Source: Metridium senile (taxonomy: Eukaryota; Cnidaria; Anthozoa; Actiniaria; Metridiidae). Taken from it: 64,000 nt of DNA. The stretch is taken from NCBI GenBank assembly GCA_949775045.1, contig OX459097.1, forward strand, positions 9,033,954 through 9,097,953. Reading direction: 5' to 3'. Below the pieces are notes generated by a model. That model saw only the letters and a program-made list of their open reading frames with translations. It had not been told where the DNA came from and searched no databases. Both the position numbers and the translations under genes were made by a program. This document shows, one piece after another, positions 18,892 to 29,948 of the stretch. How positions within the stretch are numbered: the stretch's first letter is position 1; each line of letters begins with the position of its first letter.

Positions 18892-19170
18892 CCGAGAAAC
18901 TTTGTCACCCGTGAAGTGAAAAGCCTACAAACTAGTAGCGCAGGGGAGTATGAGTTACCTATGTGTACTTTATTAGCTAGAACGTAGGGGTTTCATGGCC
19001 GCATTGCTACACTTATCAAAATATGTTATTGAGAAATGTCCGTTTTGACTTATCAAACAACAAGAAAGGCGTTCCGAATGCACATTTAGTTTCTGAACTG
19101 ATCCATGATCCTTTGCGCCATTAGCTTGTGTGCTTTTTACGGGTGACAAAACTTTCTCGGAAAGGGTGTA
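18892..19170. mobile_element. MITE family 3, copy 2 (inverted relative to copy 1)
   Basis: Ends TATACCCTTTCCGAGAAA and TTTCTCGGAAAGGGTGTA. The interior (GCGTTCCGAATGCACATTTAG, GATCCATGATCCTTTGCGCC) matches the 9922-10199 copy on the opposite strand. Confidence 0.88.
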
Positions 19171-19352
19171 TAATGCAAATAGACCTTTCCCTATATTCAC
19201 TAATTATGAAGCAATAGTTTCGAATCGAGGCTGGAGTAGATAAAATACAGTGAATGTATCGATTCATCCACTCCAGCCTCGACTGGAATCAGTTCAATTT
19301 TTGATATCTTATTAAATCGATATGTGACCTCTTGCCACAGTTATTTGTCTTG

Positions 19353-19576
19353 TGACGTCATTCAAACCAGTTATCATATTGTCTTTTGATGTCATGTTAA
19401 CTACAGCTACCATTTGGTATTGTGACGTCATTGTTAAGTATAATCATCATACAGTCTTGTGACGTCATATTCACCATTTATATATGCCATAAATCTTTCT
19501 GTGATATCATGTGTATATACTATTCTATCTTGTAACGTCACGAGCAACTATAGCCAGCATAAAGCCTATGACGTCA
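19353..19576. promoter_or_regulatory. Seven TGACGTCA-type palindromes in a degenerate ~36-bp tandem repeat
   Basis: TGACGTCA is exact at 19353, 19423, 19460 and 19569, with one-base or two-base variants at 19387 (TGATGTCA), 19502 (TGATATCA) and 19533 (TAACGTCA). The spacing is 31-42 bp. TGACGTCA is the classic CREB/ATF palindrome. The last octamer contains the stop codon of the gene at 19574-29948. Whether this is a regulatory cluster or a decayed minisatellite cannot be told from sequence alone. Confidence 0.6.
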
Positions 19577-19828
19577 TGTGTAACCATAGGTACCACTTCG
19601 TCTTGGAGTAGAATTCTGCGAGCAGAATGACGTATCACCAGATTTGCATATCCGGCCGATCACATTCTGCAATGCACCTGTTTGATGACGTAATTCCTCG
19701 TTCTGTCTCAAGGACCGTTTCTGACCATTTTCCAGTGCTCTGAGAGTTTCTTTCAGCTTAGCGTTCCGTTCGTAGAGCTCTTGTAGGGTAACATCGGAGA
19801 GTGCATTTGATTTCTCCAAACTTCCCAT
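19574..19828 (-). other. Last exon of the 1518-aa gene: ninein-type C-terminal module
   Basis: 84 codons plus TGA. The motif L-x-E-L-Y-E-x-N-A-K-L-x-x-x-L-x-x-x-E, then a run of charged residues, then LQNVIGRIC, lines up with the ninein end at 37319-37522 (HELYIENAKLTKALQQTE ... LQRVISKLC). After the module this paralogue has a Ser/Thr/Arg tail (about 20 residues) ending GTYGYT. The stop codon lies inside a TGACGTCA palindrome. Confidence 0.8.
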
Positions 19829-21876
19829 CTGAAGGTAGATGATGCAATTCAACATTTAAAATATATATAAATAGGTATGGGAAATACATAAGAAAATGCT
19901 TCGTCAAGTGGAAAATATTTAAATTAATAGTGCTTAGATGTAATCCCCCTCACAGTTCCCTGCGCCATCTTGAAAGGTAGCCTGGCCTTTGCATCGAAGC
20001 GAGACGATCTTTAAGCTACCCTAGAAACTAGACGGTTTCTTGATCTAGTATTCGTATTTATCATTTGTACGTCTGTGTTCGTTATTCTCAGCTAGAGAAA
20101 CCCTATGGCCAAACGAGCCTATTCTTTTGAATTCCCGAGCCAATCAGAAGCGGAGGGTCAGAGTCTGACCCTGGCCTTCTGATTGATTTTCAGTCTTTGA
20201 AGAGCTTTGATTGGACGTAATTTGACAACTTGACGAGATTAGGTTCAAAATAGCTATAACTGAGTGTAAATCAAATCAACATAGAAGTGAGATTCTAAGC
20301 TCTTTGGGCCAGAGGTTGAATTCTAGTTGCATCGCAAACCGTCAAATTTACAAACGCTAAAGCAAGTAGAATATAATCTCTGGTACCCAGGGTATCTCAA
20401 CGTTCGTCTCACTTCGATGCAAAGGCCTGGCTACCTTTCAAGATGACGCCGGGAACTGTGAAGGGGACTGACTTTTGTGGAATTATATATGCCGGAATAA
20501 CTAGATTTTGATTTTAATATAGACAACATATAATTATATAATTAATATAATTATAATTATAATTATTAATTATTATTAATTATTATAATTATAATTATTG
20601 ATTTTGATTTTAATATAGACAACATATAATTATTGGTTAGGGTTGTCCAAATATATTGTAAATGATAACAGGGCACTTAATTCATTATTCTTGTTTGTGT
20701 CAGTATCAATATTTGTAAGTTTGCTTTTATGTATGCGCAGTTGCTGGTCTTATTGTAGCTTTCTTACGACTGACTGTATTTGCGCTGTACGTAATGGCTG
20801 GTTGTGTTTTGGTCCTCGTGCGTGTTCAATAGTTTTGTGTGTTGTCACTTCTCACCTTCGCCTTAAAAACCTACCTTTTCACTGAGTCGGCTAACATAGT
20901 CATTCATCGCTTCCTTCGCCATGTTTAGTTTCATTTCAAGTTCTTGTTTCTCCATCTGCAACTGTAGCATCTTGACATTATCACCATCAGACCTGTACGT
21001 TGAGCCACCATGGTCGTCACATTGCTTTTTAATAAGTTCTCCTATAGTTTTCACCTCTTGCTCTATTCTTCTCAGTACATCAGGATCTGTGTTATCATGG
21101 GTGTGGCTGATAGCTTCACCAGTACGCTGAAGTTTGTCTTGTAGAAGTTCAATGTCCTGTATTGATGGAGTGCTCGTGTAGCTGTCATTGTGGTTGGAAG
21201 AGGAGTAGTTCTGTTGAACATATAAAGAAAAGAAAGTTATTTTTATCGGAAGTATTACAGTGGTATCCCTATTAAGAGGTCACCCTTGGGACTTTCAAAA
21301 GTGGCCGCTTAATAGAGATTGGCTGCTGAACAGAGGTATACAATAGGTATAGGAATAGATTTGGGACTTTTTATTGTGGCCGCCTAATAGAGGGTGACCG
21401 CTTAATGGGTGCTCGTTTAATAAAGGTACCACTGTACTAGTTTACAAATCAAATACATTGTTAAGGGAAGGAGTTCCAGTTCTTAATGCATTTTATATAT
21501 GTTATTAAATGTTGGTTTAATCGCGTACTATTTTAAATTTACAAATCGTTACCAGCAACAATTTGATCTCCATCTCTAGTTATTATCAAGTGAGATTATA
21601 TGAACTTTAAATTTCCTGATGCACAAACTCCTTCGCTAATTGTAGGGTGTATCGCCATCATCATTTTACCACCACCTCATCATTTTACCACCACCACCAC
21701 CATCACCACCGCAATCGTAATTATAATTACTTCCAATCTCAGATCAGTGATTCTCATCACCATCAAACTATATCCCTACTTCGTCCTCATCCGTCCTCGT
21801 CGTACATCAAAATGATTTTCAGCATCATCGTCTCCATCACAACATATCATCACCATCGTCATCATCACTTATCTCT

Positions 21877-21975
<99 letters not shown>

Positions 21976-24900
21976 TACGTTTTTAGACGCATCTAAAAAT
22001 CTCGATGCGTTTACAATGTGTATGAAATATATAAACTAATGTATAACTATCTAAGAGAAATAAAATAAATATATATGTATAAAAATATTTACAACATAGA
22101 ATATAAAAAAATAGTAATAATTAAAAAAGTTAAAATATCGTTATCAAAATCGTTTATCACCATTATTGCTATCGTTGTCTTTAGACTTCATCCTCATTAG
22201 TATACATCAGTCAACGAATAATCCCCTTTCCACAGTACACTGCGCCATCTTTAAAGATAGCTTGGACTTTGCATCGAAGCAAGACGAACGTTGAGTTTGC
22301 AATAATAGAGACACGTTGTCCCGCAAGGTGTTAGAAGTTCTCTATCTTTGCAAGCTCAACGTTCGTCTCGTTTCAATGCAAAGGCCCGGCTTCTTTTCAA
22401 GATGGCGCAGGGAACTGTGAATGGAACTATTCATGGCCCACATATGTCGTGTATCTCTTACCCTTGGGGAATCTCTCTTTAGCCTTTCAGCCAGCTCTCG
22501 TATCTTACTCTGCATTTCTTCAACCTTTGATTTAAGATCAGTGTGGTCACTGCTTGATACGCCAGAGTATCCAGTTGGTTCTCTTCGCGGCATTTTAGAC
22601 ATTTTAGACTGGAGATGAAATTAGATATAAGTCATTCAAATTCATGACCGTGGTGATATATCCTGATTGTGGTGGTATCCAGGTAATCTCGCTTCGAAGC
22701 ACGCAAAGTATTGTTTGTCAAAAAGGACAGTTCCCAAAAAGTGCCTCGAGACAGCAAAGATTTCGGTCACTTTTAGGCATTTGCGTTGTGTTTATATCCT
22801 TTTTAACTCGTGGATCGAAGATCTTCGAGTTATTGGGATGGGACTTTTAAACCGGAAGTGTCACTCACTCACTCACTCGCTCACTCGCTCACTCGCTCAC
22901 TCACTAGACCGTCAGTGTAAACTTTTGAGCCCCAAGATTTTGGTCAGCGTACCGCCGTATATGCATTACATCATCTTTCAAACAACCACTCTCCCAATTG
23001 GGTTTCCTGTGTAATGACGTATTCAAGACCACCCCTCCCCACTTTAGGCTCCCTGTAACTTACCCCACTGACCATAGGGGTCACGTAAGCTATTCACACT
23101 ATGTAGTCTATATATCACTTCAAAATTTATACCCCAAATAAACGCTCTAACTTCCCATGTGGGACACTTCACTATATAATCGCACATAAAAGTTATCACC
23201 AACAATGAGTGAATACTTATTATTAATAACGTAAAAATCGAGTAACTTTTCTAATTTAAAGTTTTTAAGCGAAAATGTTTATATACGAGAGGTCACTAAA
23301 TCAGATATTCCTTCGATCGCGCATGCTCAAAATGATTGACGAGTCTAACAATTCAATAAAAGACACGTAAAAATAACAAAAACAAACATACTGCATTGTA
23401 ATTAATTTTTTATGAATTTCTTTACGTTGAATTTTAAAACGTGCATTCAGACACGGCTTAAAAACGGCTGAGTAGTTCAAAGCACGAGGTATTGCACAAG
23501 AAGCGCAAATAACACAGGAAGCCCAAGCAAATCGCCATCTTGGATTTGAACCTGAATATATTTGGATTTCTCGTACTTCAGCATCGATTTACTCTTCCAA
23601 ATCAGCGTTGGCTTTGGGTATATTGTTTGCTCAAGACATTATAGAATTGCTAGCTGTTATTTTCTAACGCTTTTACGGAAAAAGGTTTTCTAAAACATGA
23701 CAATATCAGACCGTTTTTGATTCTCGAGCCAACTCGATCCTCGAATTCTCAGAAAGCAGATTGTTCAGCAAGGTAGATAAAAACAACGACATGAAAGCTG
23801 GATTATTCCAATACAAACTGCCACCAAAGCAAAGAAACAAGTAACTATTATATAATTATACGTTTTTTTATAAATATCAATATTTTCAAAACATAATTCA
23901 TCTTTTTAATAGTTAATCTACATGTACAATATCATAAGATTGCCCAGAACGCCTTAAATTGCCTAAAAATGTAAGAGCTTTTTGCTAAAATCGCCTAACA
24001 TCGCCAAAGATCTTCTTAGAGGTTAGGAACTTTTTCTAAAATCTCATTAGATCGCCTAATATTACTATACGTCGATTTTAGGCCCCCGAGTAGGCCTTTA
24101 AACAATTAAGATTTATACATCATTTCAAATCTATTATTAATAAAGTTTTATTTGTTTGAAATCAATGCCTTGTCTTTTCAATATGCTAACATTAATCATT
24201 TTCATATAATATTCAGAAATTTTTTAAATTATATCCTAAGTCAACATTAAAAGTGGTCTAAAAACTAAGCGCTTTCAAAATGTTCTAACAGTGATCCACG
24301 AGTTGGCCATAGGTGGCCTTTGATTTATTGCTGTATTTATAAGATAGAGGGTTAACACGGGAAACAACTCTCTGGAACGTCTTCATTTTGGAGCTGTTAG
24401 CAATGCGACAAAAATTGCTTCTGATTGGCTTTTACTATAGCCGGAAGTGTGCGCGCGAAATCACCTGGAGATAGCTATATAAAAATATTAGGCGATGGAA
24501 AATAGGTAATTCTAAGATCAAAGAAAAGCTAAATAAACGTGTGTTTTTGCTTCTTATTCACATCAAGAACACGGAGGATAATGTTGACGTATTCCGTGTT
24601 GTTTGTAGTCCACGAAAGCGTTTTAAAGGCCTCAATTATTGAAATAGGTAGATATTGTAAGGGTGGTACTATGAGTTTGGTGGAATATGTATATAGATCG
24701 TGTTCTTAGCCTTTAGTTTATTACGCTTCTATGATAGCTTTCGCTAATACTACAAGGTGGTGGTGTATATTATGATTGTGGTGATACTGATTATGGTGGT
24801 AGTGTTTTAATTCAGAACCTGTTCCTTGTCGATTTTTTCTTTCTCTGCGTACAGTTCCTCTACTTTGAGCTTCAGTTCTTTAATAAGTTGTACAAGCTTG

Positions 24901-27900
24901 TCTCTCTCAGCGACTGCCTTTTCATCGTTTCCCTGAAATATATATGTTTACATAAACAAAATTAACTTAGTCTTAGTCTTAATTTTATTGCAGCTATACA
25001 AATTAAAGATTTAAATTGAGAGACATTTCCCATTTTCTCTTCCCTTTTGCATATCGTTTCCACATTCCCTTCTTTTCCTCATTCCTCCCTCCTTCTTTCA
25101 CATTCTTATATTTCCTTCCTTCCTTCCTTCCTTCTTTGCTTTCCTCTATACTCAATTACCTACTCTTTTCTTCCTTCCTTTCTTTCTCCTCTATCTTCCT
25201 TTCCTGCTATTTTGACATGATACCCTACCTTCTTAGCAAGACTGTTATCATTTCCTGATGATGTGCCATCGTTGCCATAACTACGTCCATTCTGTTTCCT
25301 TGGAGACGAAGTGTTGAATCCAGGCTCATTTCCAACGCCAAAGGAACTATAGCGTCCAGGCTTGTACCGACTTTCTTCCGGCTTATCAGAACTTCTACCC
25401 AGTCTTTCATGGCTGCCGTAAATTGGATTTGGTGAGGACATCATTCCTGGTCTGGATGTGTGTTTACTCTTTGAAGAGTATGGTAAGGTCTTAGAGTATT
25501 TCTCTAAGTTAGAATCAGCATTTTTCCAAGTGGGCTCTGGCTCATATTTTCCTGGGGTTGACTCTCTTGGGGTACTTTCCAAGCATTCCAGGGACTGGCT
25601 AATTTCAGCTGGATAACCATACACATTGTCATGTTTACTATCTCTATCGTAATCGGGTTTCCCATATTGATCAAAGCTGTTGCTTTCTTGATAAAGAGGA
25701 CTAGAGTCCATAGCAGTGACCTCACCATTTAGCACTCCTCTAGAATATATATCTTTACCGCTATGTGACCTTCTGTTGTCGTTCTCATGTTTACTATCCC
25801 TGCCAGAATCGGGCTTCCCATATTGATCAAAACTGCTGCTATCTTGATAAAGAGGACTAGAGTCCACAGCAGTGACCTCACCATTTGGCACTCCTCTAGA
25901 ATATTTATCTTTGCCGCTATGTGATCTTTTGTTGTCGTTCTCGCTGTTAGTTCTCGAACGTCTTCTGATCTTGTCTTCAAGATCACTTGTCTTGTCTTTT
26001 GCATGTCGAGCTTTATCTTCCGCGTCGCTTAACCTGTGATTCAATTCTTTTATTTTGGCCTCGAATTCTTTACGACTTGCTTCACTCTCCCTCAAACTTT
26101 TCTCAAGTTTATCTGCTTTAAGTTTAGCTCGTCTAGCATCGTCATTGTCTTTGTTTCCCTTGCCAAGCTTTGATTCTAGCTCTTCCTTCGTCTTCTGCAG
26201 CCTACTTAGTTCATCTTTAGCCTCAGCTTTGTATTTCTTGTGAAGGTCAATGTTTTCTTCCATAGCGTCAATCTTTGCTTTAAGTCCCTCATTTTCACTT
26301 CTTAGTTGATTCATTTGAGACCTTAGCTCGTTTTCATTTCCTGGCGTGACGTGGAAGTGGTCGGGTTTAGCATCGCCTCTTGAAGACTTGGGTTGATCTC
26401 TCGGATATCTAGAATTTTGCTGTGGTTTCTCATGTGCATTTTCACCTGAGAGATGAAAATCGAGGTCGGGGTATTCACTCTGTTGTCTTTGTTCGTGATT
26501 GGGATAAACACTACTGTTTCCATAATTGTCATTAGACCTATCAGCCGAGAGATGAAAATCTAGGTCGGGGTAGTCACTCTGTTGACTATGTTGATCTTGA
26601 TTGGGATAAACACTACTGTTTCCATAATTGGGATTGCCATTTGACCTATCAGCCGAGAAATGGCAATCGCGGTCGGGGTAGTCACTCTGTTGTCTATGTT
26701 GTTCTTGATTGGGATAAGCATTACTTTTTCCATAATTGGGATTGTCATTTGACCCATCAGCCGAGAGTTGTAAATCGAGGTCGGGGAACTCGCTATTTTG
26801 TCCTTGTTCTTGATTGGAGTAGGCACCACTACTATCATAGTTTGGATTGCCATTGGACCTATCACGTGACAGATGGAAATCTAGGATGGGATAGTCACTA
26901 TTCTGTTTTTGTTCTTGATTATGATAAGTACCTCTCTTGCTTTGAGATGGACTGCTACTGGTTCTATCATCCGGCAGATGGTAATCTAGGACAGGATGTT
27001 CACTGGTTTTGTCTTGATCAGTATAAGTAGCCCTATTTGTTGGACTGTCACGGTATTGAGATCGCCTTTTGTCTTCTGGCTGATTTTCACGACTCGTATC
27101 CGTTCCTCCATGTCGTTTGTTCTGGTCATACTCGTGTCGACGCTGCTCTTGATGTTGTTCATACTGTTCGGGTCTTTGGGATTCTTCGTTCTTGTATGCA
27201 CCAGATCTTTCTTCTTCGACGTCTCTTTGACCAAACGAAAAACTCGCAGCGTTTTCAGTCCTCTCAGTGGAATTTCTTCTGATAATTTCTTCACTCTTTC
27301 TCCGTTCCTTTTCAATCTCTTCATTCATCTTCTTTCTCTCATACTCCACATCATCCTGGATTCTCTTCCTCTCCTGCTGTACCTGGCGTTCTTTGTCCTT
27401 TTGGAGCTCTTCTTTGTCCATCGAGTACTTCTTCTCAAGTTCCTGCTTGTGTTCATCGATGATTTTCTCGAAGTCTTCGCGTAGTTTTCCATTGAGTCCG
27501 TTTCTACCGTTTGTTCGTATGTCTTCCTCAACCTTACTCATCTCCTTGGCAACTCTGCTCTTCTCATCCAGTTCCACGCGAAGGCTTCCAAGCTCTGACT
27601 TTAACTGCTCTGCCTCGCTTCTCTTGGCGCTGTCCAAGTTTGACGCATTCGTCTTTTCATCTTCTAAAAGCGCTTCGAGTTGGATTCTGAAAATGATATC
27701 GATTAAATACTGAGTATTTTTAAAACAAAATGGTTACCAGTTTAGTAGTATTTACATAATTAACATCACAATCTTCTAAAAATACAGTTACAAAAACATT
27801 ATTAAGTATTACACATAATATAATTTGTAATTCCCCAATCCAAACATCTCCATTCTTCTCCAAGAATCTTCAATGAAGTATTTCTTTTCTTTCTAAAGAA

Positions 27901-29948
27901 GATACATCCATATCGTGCGTACATATCATATCGTATTCACTTTGCAGGTTTAAGAATATAATTTAATTTGTTCTTGAGGGTATATTGCCACCTGTAACGT
28001 CACACAATAGTCACTTAAGTATCTCAACTGAAGAATAACACTAATTTTTGTACAAATTTCTAGCCTTCTTTGGAATGAAATGGATATTTTCTTATAACGG
28101 TTATTATAAGTTAATTGTGCCAAAATAATTGTTGACCTAAAGAATTAGTTCATTCCAAGTTTTGATATATCTGTTTATTCGTGAGAACATGTTGAGTTAC
28201 TGAGCAAACATAAATTAACAGAATTTATTATTAAAAAATGTTATTATTAGAAAACAAAGGCTTCATTTGGATTAAATGTTTTTTTACTTTAAGTTAAAAG
28301 TAGCCATGGCACAGCGTTGCATTTATCATTGCTTTTCAGAAATAGACAATGCGATATAAACAATGCAACCTTAAATTAATGGAATACAAATACGAGTAAA
28401 TATAAATGTCTCAATCTGGATTAAGGTTTAATCTTGCTCAGAAATCAGCAAGCAGTAACTATTTATAGCACCAAGTGTAGCATTTTCCCACACAAATTCA
28501 AATAATCCGAATTGAGCAATGCGTACGTGGGCTTGAAAGTTTTGACTATCGATTTAAAATGCGATAACATTTATTTTGACAACTCTGCCCATTAACACAT
28601 ATGCTAATAAATTAGTTATGTTAAATATGATAATGACATAAAATAGATTCATAACATAAAAAATATATAAAATAGTATTAATTATTAAAATCTATTCTCA
28701 CCTCATTTCCCGTTCCTGTAACAGTTGTTGCTCCAATTCCTTTATCCTCTCCTCCAACCTTGCCTTCTCCTGGGAGAACATCATTTCTATTTCATCCTTC
28801 ACTTTCTTTGTGTTCATCTCGGCTTCATCAAGCTCAATCTCATGTCTTCTTTCCATCTCAATTCTTTCTTGTTCGTACTTTTCTTCTAGTTTAGCAATTT
28901 CTTGCAGAGAGGATTGCTCTGATACATCCATCTCGGTCTCCAACTGAGCTTGAAATTCTGCTTCTAGTTTTTTCTGGAGCTCGCCTTTTTCTCGTGCAAT
29001 TTTCACCTCCATTTCGTTTTGGTCGTTTGCAAGTTGTTTTCGCAGTTCTTTGATTTGTTCTTTGTGGTAGTTTTCCATACTTGCTCTATCGTCGTTGAAG
29101 GTTCTTGTCAATGCTGCAATCTCTTCGGCGAAGACCTTCTGCATTTCAGCCTTCTCCCGAGCCATGTCACTCTCAATCTCGGCTAGTTCAGCTCGTGATT
29201 GCTCATCCATGTCAAGCTCTCTCTGCCTAAAGTCACGTGAAAGATCTTCCATTTTATTTTTAAAGAAACTTCCTAAAGTAAACCTCTCTCGATCAAAGAT
29301 TCTAAGAAGCTCCTCTCTCAGTAGCTCCTCATCTTCTCCAAGCTCCTGTTCCAACTCTTCTTTGATGTTAGCAGTTGGCTTGATCCGAAGTTTACCAACA
29401 TTATTCGATCCAACATCTTCAAAAGTGACAGTTTTCGTCATTTTATCTTCAGAGTAGCTCAGGTCATTATCATCTTGGCAAAGAAGGTCTTGTGAGTCAT
29501 CATACGCGCTGTCAAGAAGAGATTCCTTTGAAGATCGCTTATTAAGTGATTCCTTTGAATAACTATCGTCTTTCTCAAGAGTTCCCACAATCTTAAAAGT
29601 CTGTCTTACTGTAGTTATCTCCCCGTCATCAGACCTCGAAGTGTACACCAGACTTTCTTCATTTTCTAAGTTTCCCTGATAAACTCCTTCGTCAGATTCC
29701 TCGCGCATTTGATAAACCATCTTTCGATTTTCCTCGTTTGCGGAAACACATCGCGAGCTACAAATTACTTTTTCATTTTCTTCATTGTTATTGTTGTTGT
29801 TGTCCACTAAATTAATCTCTCCACCAGAACCATCTGCTTTGACGCAATAACTGGTTGTTCTGTTCTGGTCGTTGTGTGCGTTGCGTACTGGAATCTGTGA
29901 AGAACTTTGTCTTGGCCTCGCTCTTCTTGGTCTAGCTGGTTTATGCAT
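19574..29948 (-). CDS. EF-hand-less ninein-like coiled-coil protein, 1518 aa, six exons
   Basis: Exons in transcript order: 29948-28702, 27686-25229, 24932-24819, 22608-22462, 21210-20875 and 19828-19574. All borders are AG/GT and the phases agree, giving 1518 codons plus a stop. Residues 1-15 are Arg/Pro-rich and about 15-165 disordered. About 190-600 is very charged coiled coil (MEDLSRDFRQRELDMDEQ and on). About 642-835 is a disordered stretch of six 33-36-residue repeats. About 860-980 is coiled coil again, followed by a 52-residue duplication and a Ser/Tyr-rich linker. The last three exons return to coiled coil and finish with TLQELYERNAKLKETLRALE. That end resembles the C-terminus of vertebrate NIN/NINL and of the ninein gene upstream here, whose last exon also follows a phase-0 intron. 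No EF-hand is visible. A centriolar or basal-body role is inferred from the C-terminal likeness only. The 24819 donor (CAG|GTTCTG) is weak. Confidence 0.82.
19942..20469. mobile_element. MITE family 1, long copy (528 bp)
   Basis: Left end AATCCCCCTCACAGTTCCC and right end GGGAACTGTGAAGGGGACT. The outer arms match the other copies, but the centre is about 300 bp longer, with ACTAGAAACTAGACGG and a non-family segment. It is either a longer progenitor form or carries a secondary insertion. It lies in the last intron of the 1518-aa gene. Confidence 0.75.
21258..21434. mobile_element. pogo/Tigger-like MITE 2
   Basis: Termini CAGTGGTATCCC and GGTACCACTG are inverted and flanked by TA, with internal GTGGCCGCTTAATAGAG-type repeats. 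It resembles 11967-12140 in design but not in detailed sequence. It lies 48 bp upstream of the acceptor of the 112-codon exon. Confidence 0.82.
21884..21974. repeat. (TAA)n microsatellite
   Basis: About 90 bp of pure TAA/ATA repeats, with CAT/CAC-rich simple sequence just before it (21650-21870). Confidence 0.97.
22220..22429. mobile_element. MITE family 1, copy 3
   Basis: The arms match the family (CTTTGCATCGAAGCAAGACG / CGTTCGTCTCGTTTCAATGC). Ends are slightly degraded. It begins 33 bp downstream (in the transcript) of the donor of the 49-codon exon at 22462-22608. Confidence 0.8.
22609..24818. other. Intron of the 1518-aa gene, no exon seen
   Basis: Contains the CACT microsatellite and AT-rich sequence. 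Around 23940-24060 the words TCGCCTAA / GCCTAAAAT recur several times in a loose tandem fashion. Nothing codes convincingly. Confidence 0.55.
22861..22908. repeat. (CACT/CGCT)n microsatellite
   Basis: About twelve tetramers of CACT or CGCT in an intron of the 1518-aa gene. Confidence 0.85.
25631..25942 (-). repeat. In-frame 52-codon tandem duplication in exon 2 of the 1518-aa gene
   Basis: Two 156-bp units (25787-25942 and 25631-25786) encode near-identical segments running from ENDN(K/R)RSHSGKD through SSPLYQ(D/E)S to QYGKPD and RDSKH, about 85-90% alike. The high DNA identity indicates a recent duplication. The unit is Ser/Tyr/Asp-rich and probably disordered. Confidence 0.92.
26428..27008 (-). 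repeat. Six-copy 33-36-residue protein repeat in the 1518-aa gene
   Basis: The core reads S(D/E)YPDLDFHLSADRSN, then NPNYGNSS.YPNQEQ. Copies begin SEHPVLDYHL, SDYPILDFHL, SEFPDLDLQL, SDYPDRDCHF, SDYPDLDFHL and SEYPDLDFHL. Unit length varies (33, 35 or 36 residues), and the first and last copies are the most diverged. The spaced hydrophobic/acidic core in a disordered background looks like a repeated short binding motif. I do not recognise it from any family. Confidence 0.9.
27687..28701. other. First intron of the 1518-aa gene
   Basis: About 1 kb of AT-rich sequence without visible repeats, exons or conserved motifs. Confidence 0.6.

Larger units (their letters stand above)
13994..19573. other. 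Intergenic region between the 307-aa gene and the EF-hand-less ninein paralogue
   Basis: No exon found on either strand. 14.0-15.6 kb is AT-rich without obvious structure. After that come a four-copy tandem repeat (about 15690-16350), a foldback around 16364-16597, MITEs at 16671-16927 and 17162-17309, CAT-rich simple sequence at about 17745-18085, a G/C-run inverted pair at about 18098-18247, a degenerate tandem duplication of about 164 bp (about 18470-18800) and MITE family 3 copy 2. The last 220 bp carry the TGACGTCA repeats. Confidence 0.65.

Noticed and set aside
26996..27713. Plus-strand open frames of 148-162 aa opposite the 1518-aa gene
   Set aside because: They are the antisense of a long Glu/Lys-rich coiled-coil exon, which naturally gives Phe/Ser/Leu-rich open frames; no start context or family likeness. 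The same applies to frames opposite 44722-45966 and 47045-49032.
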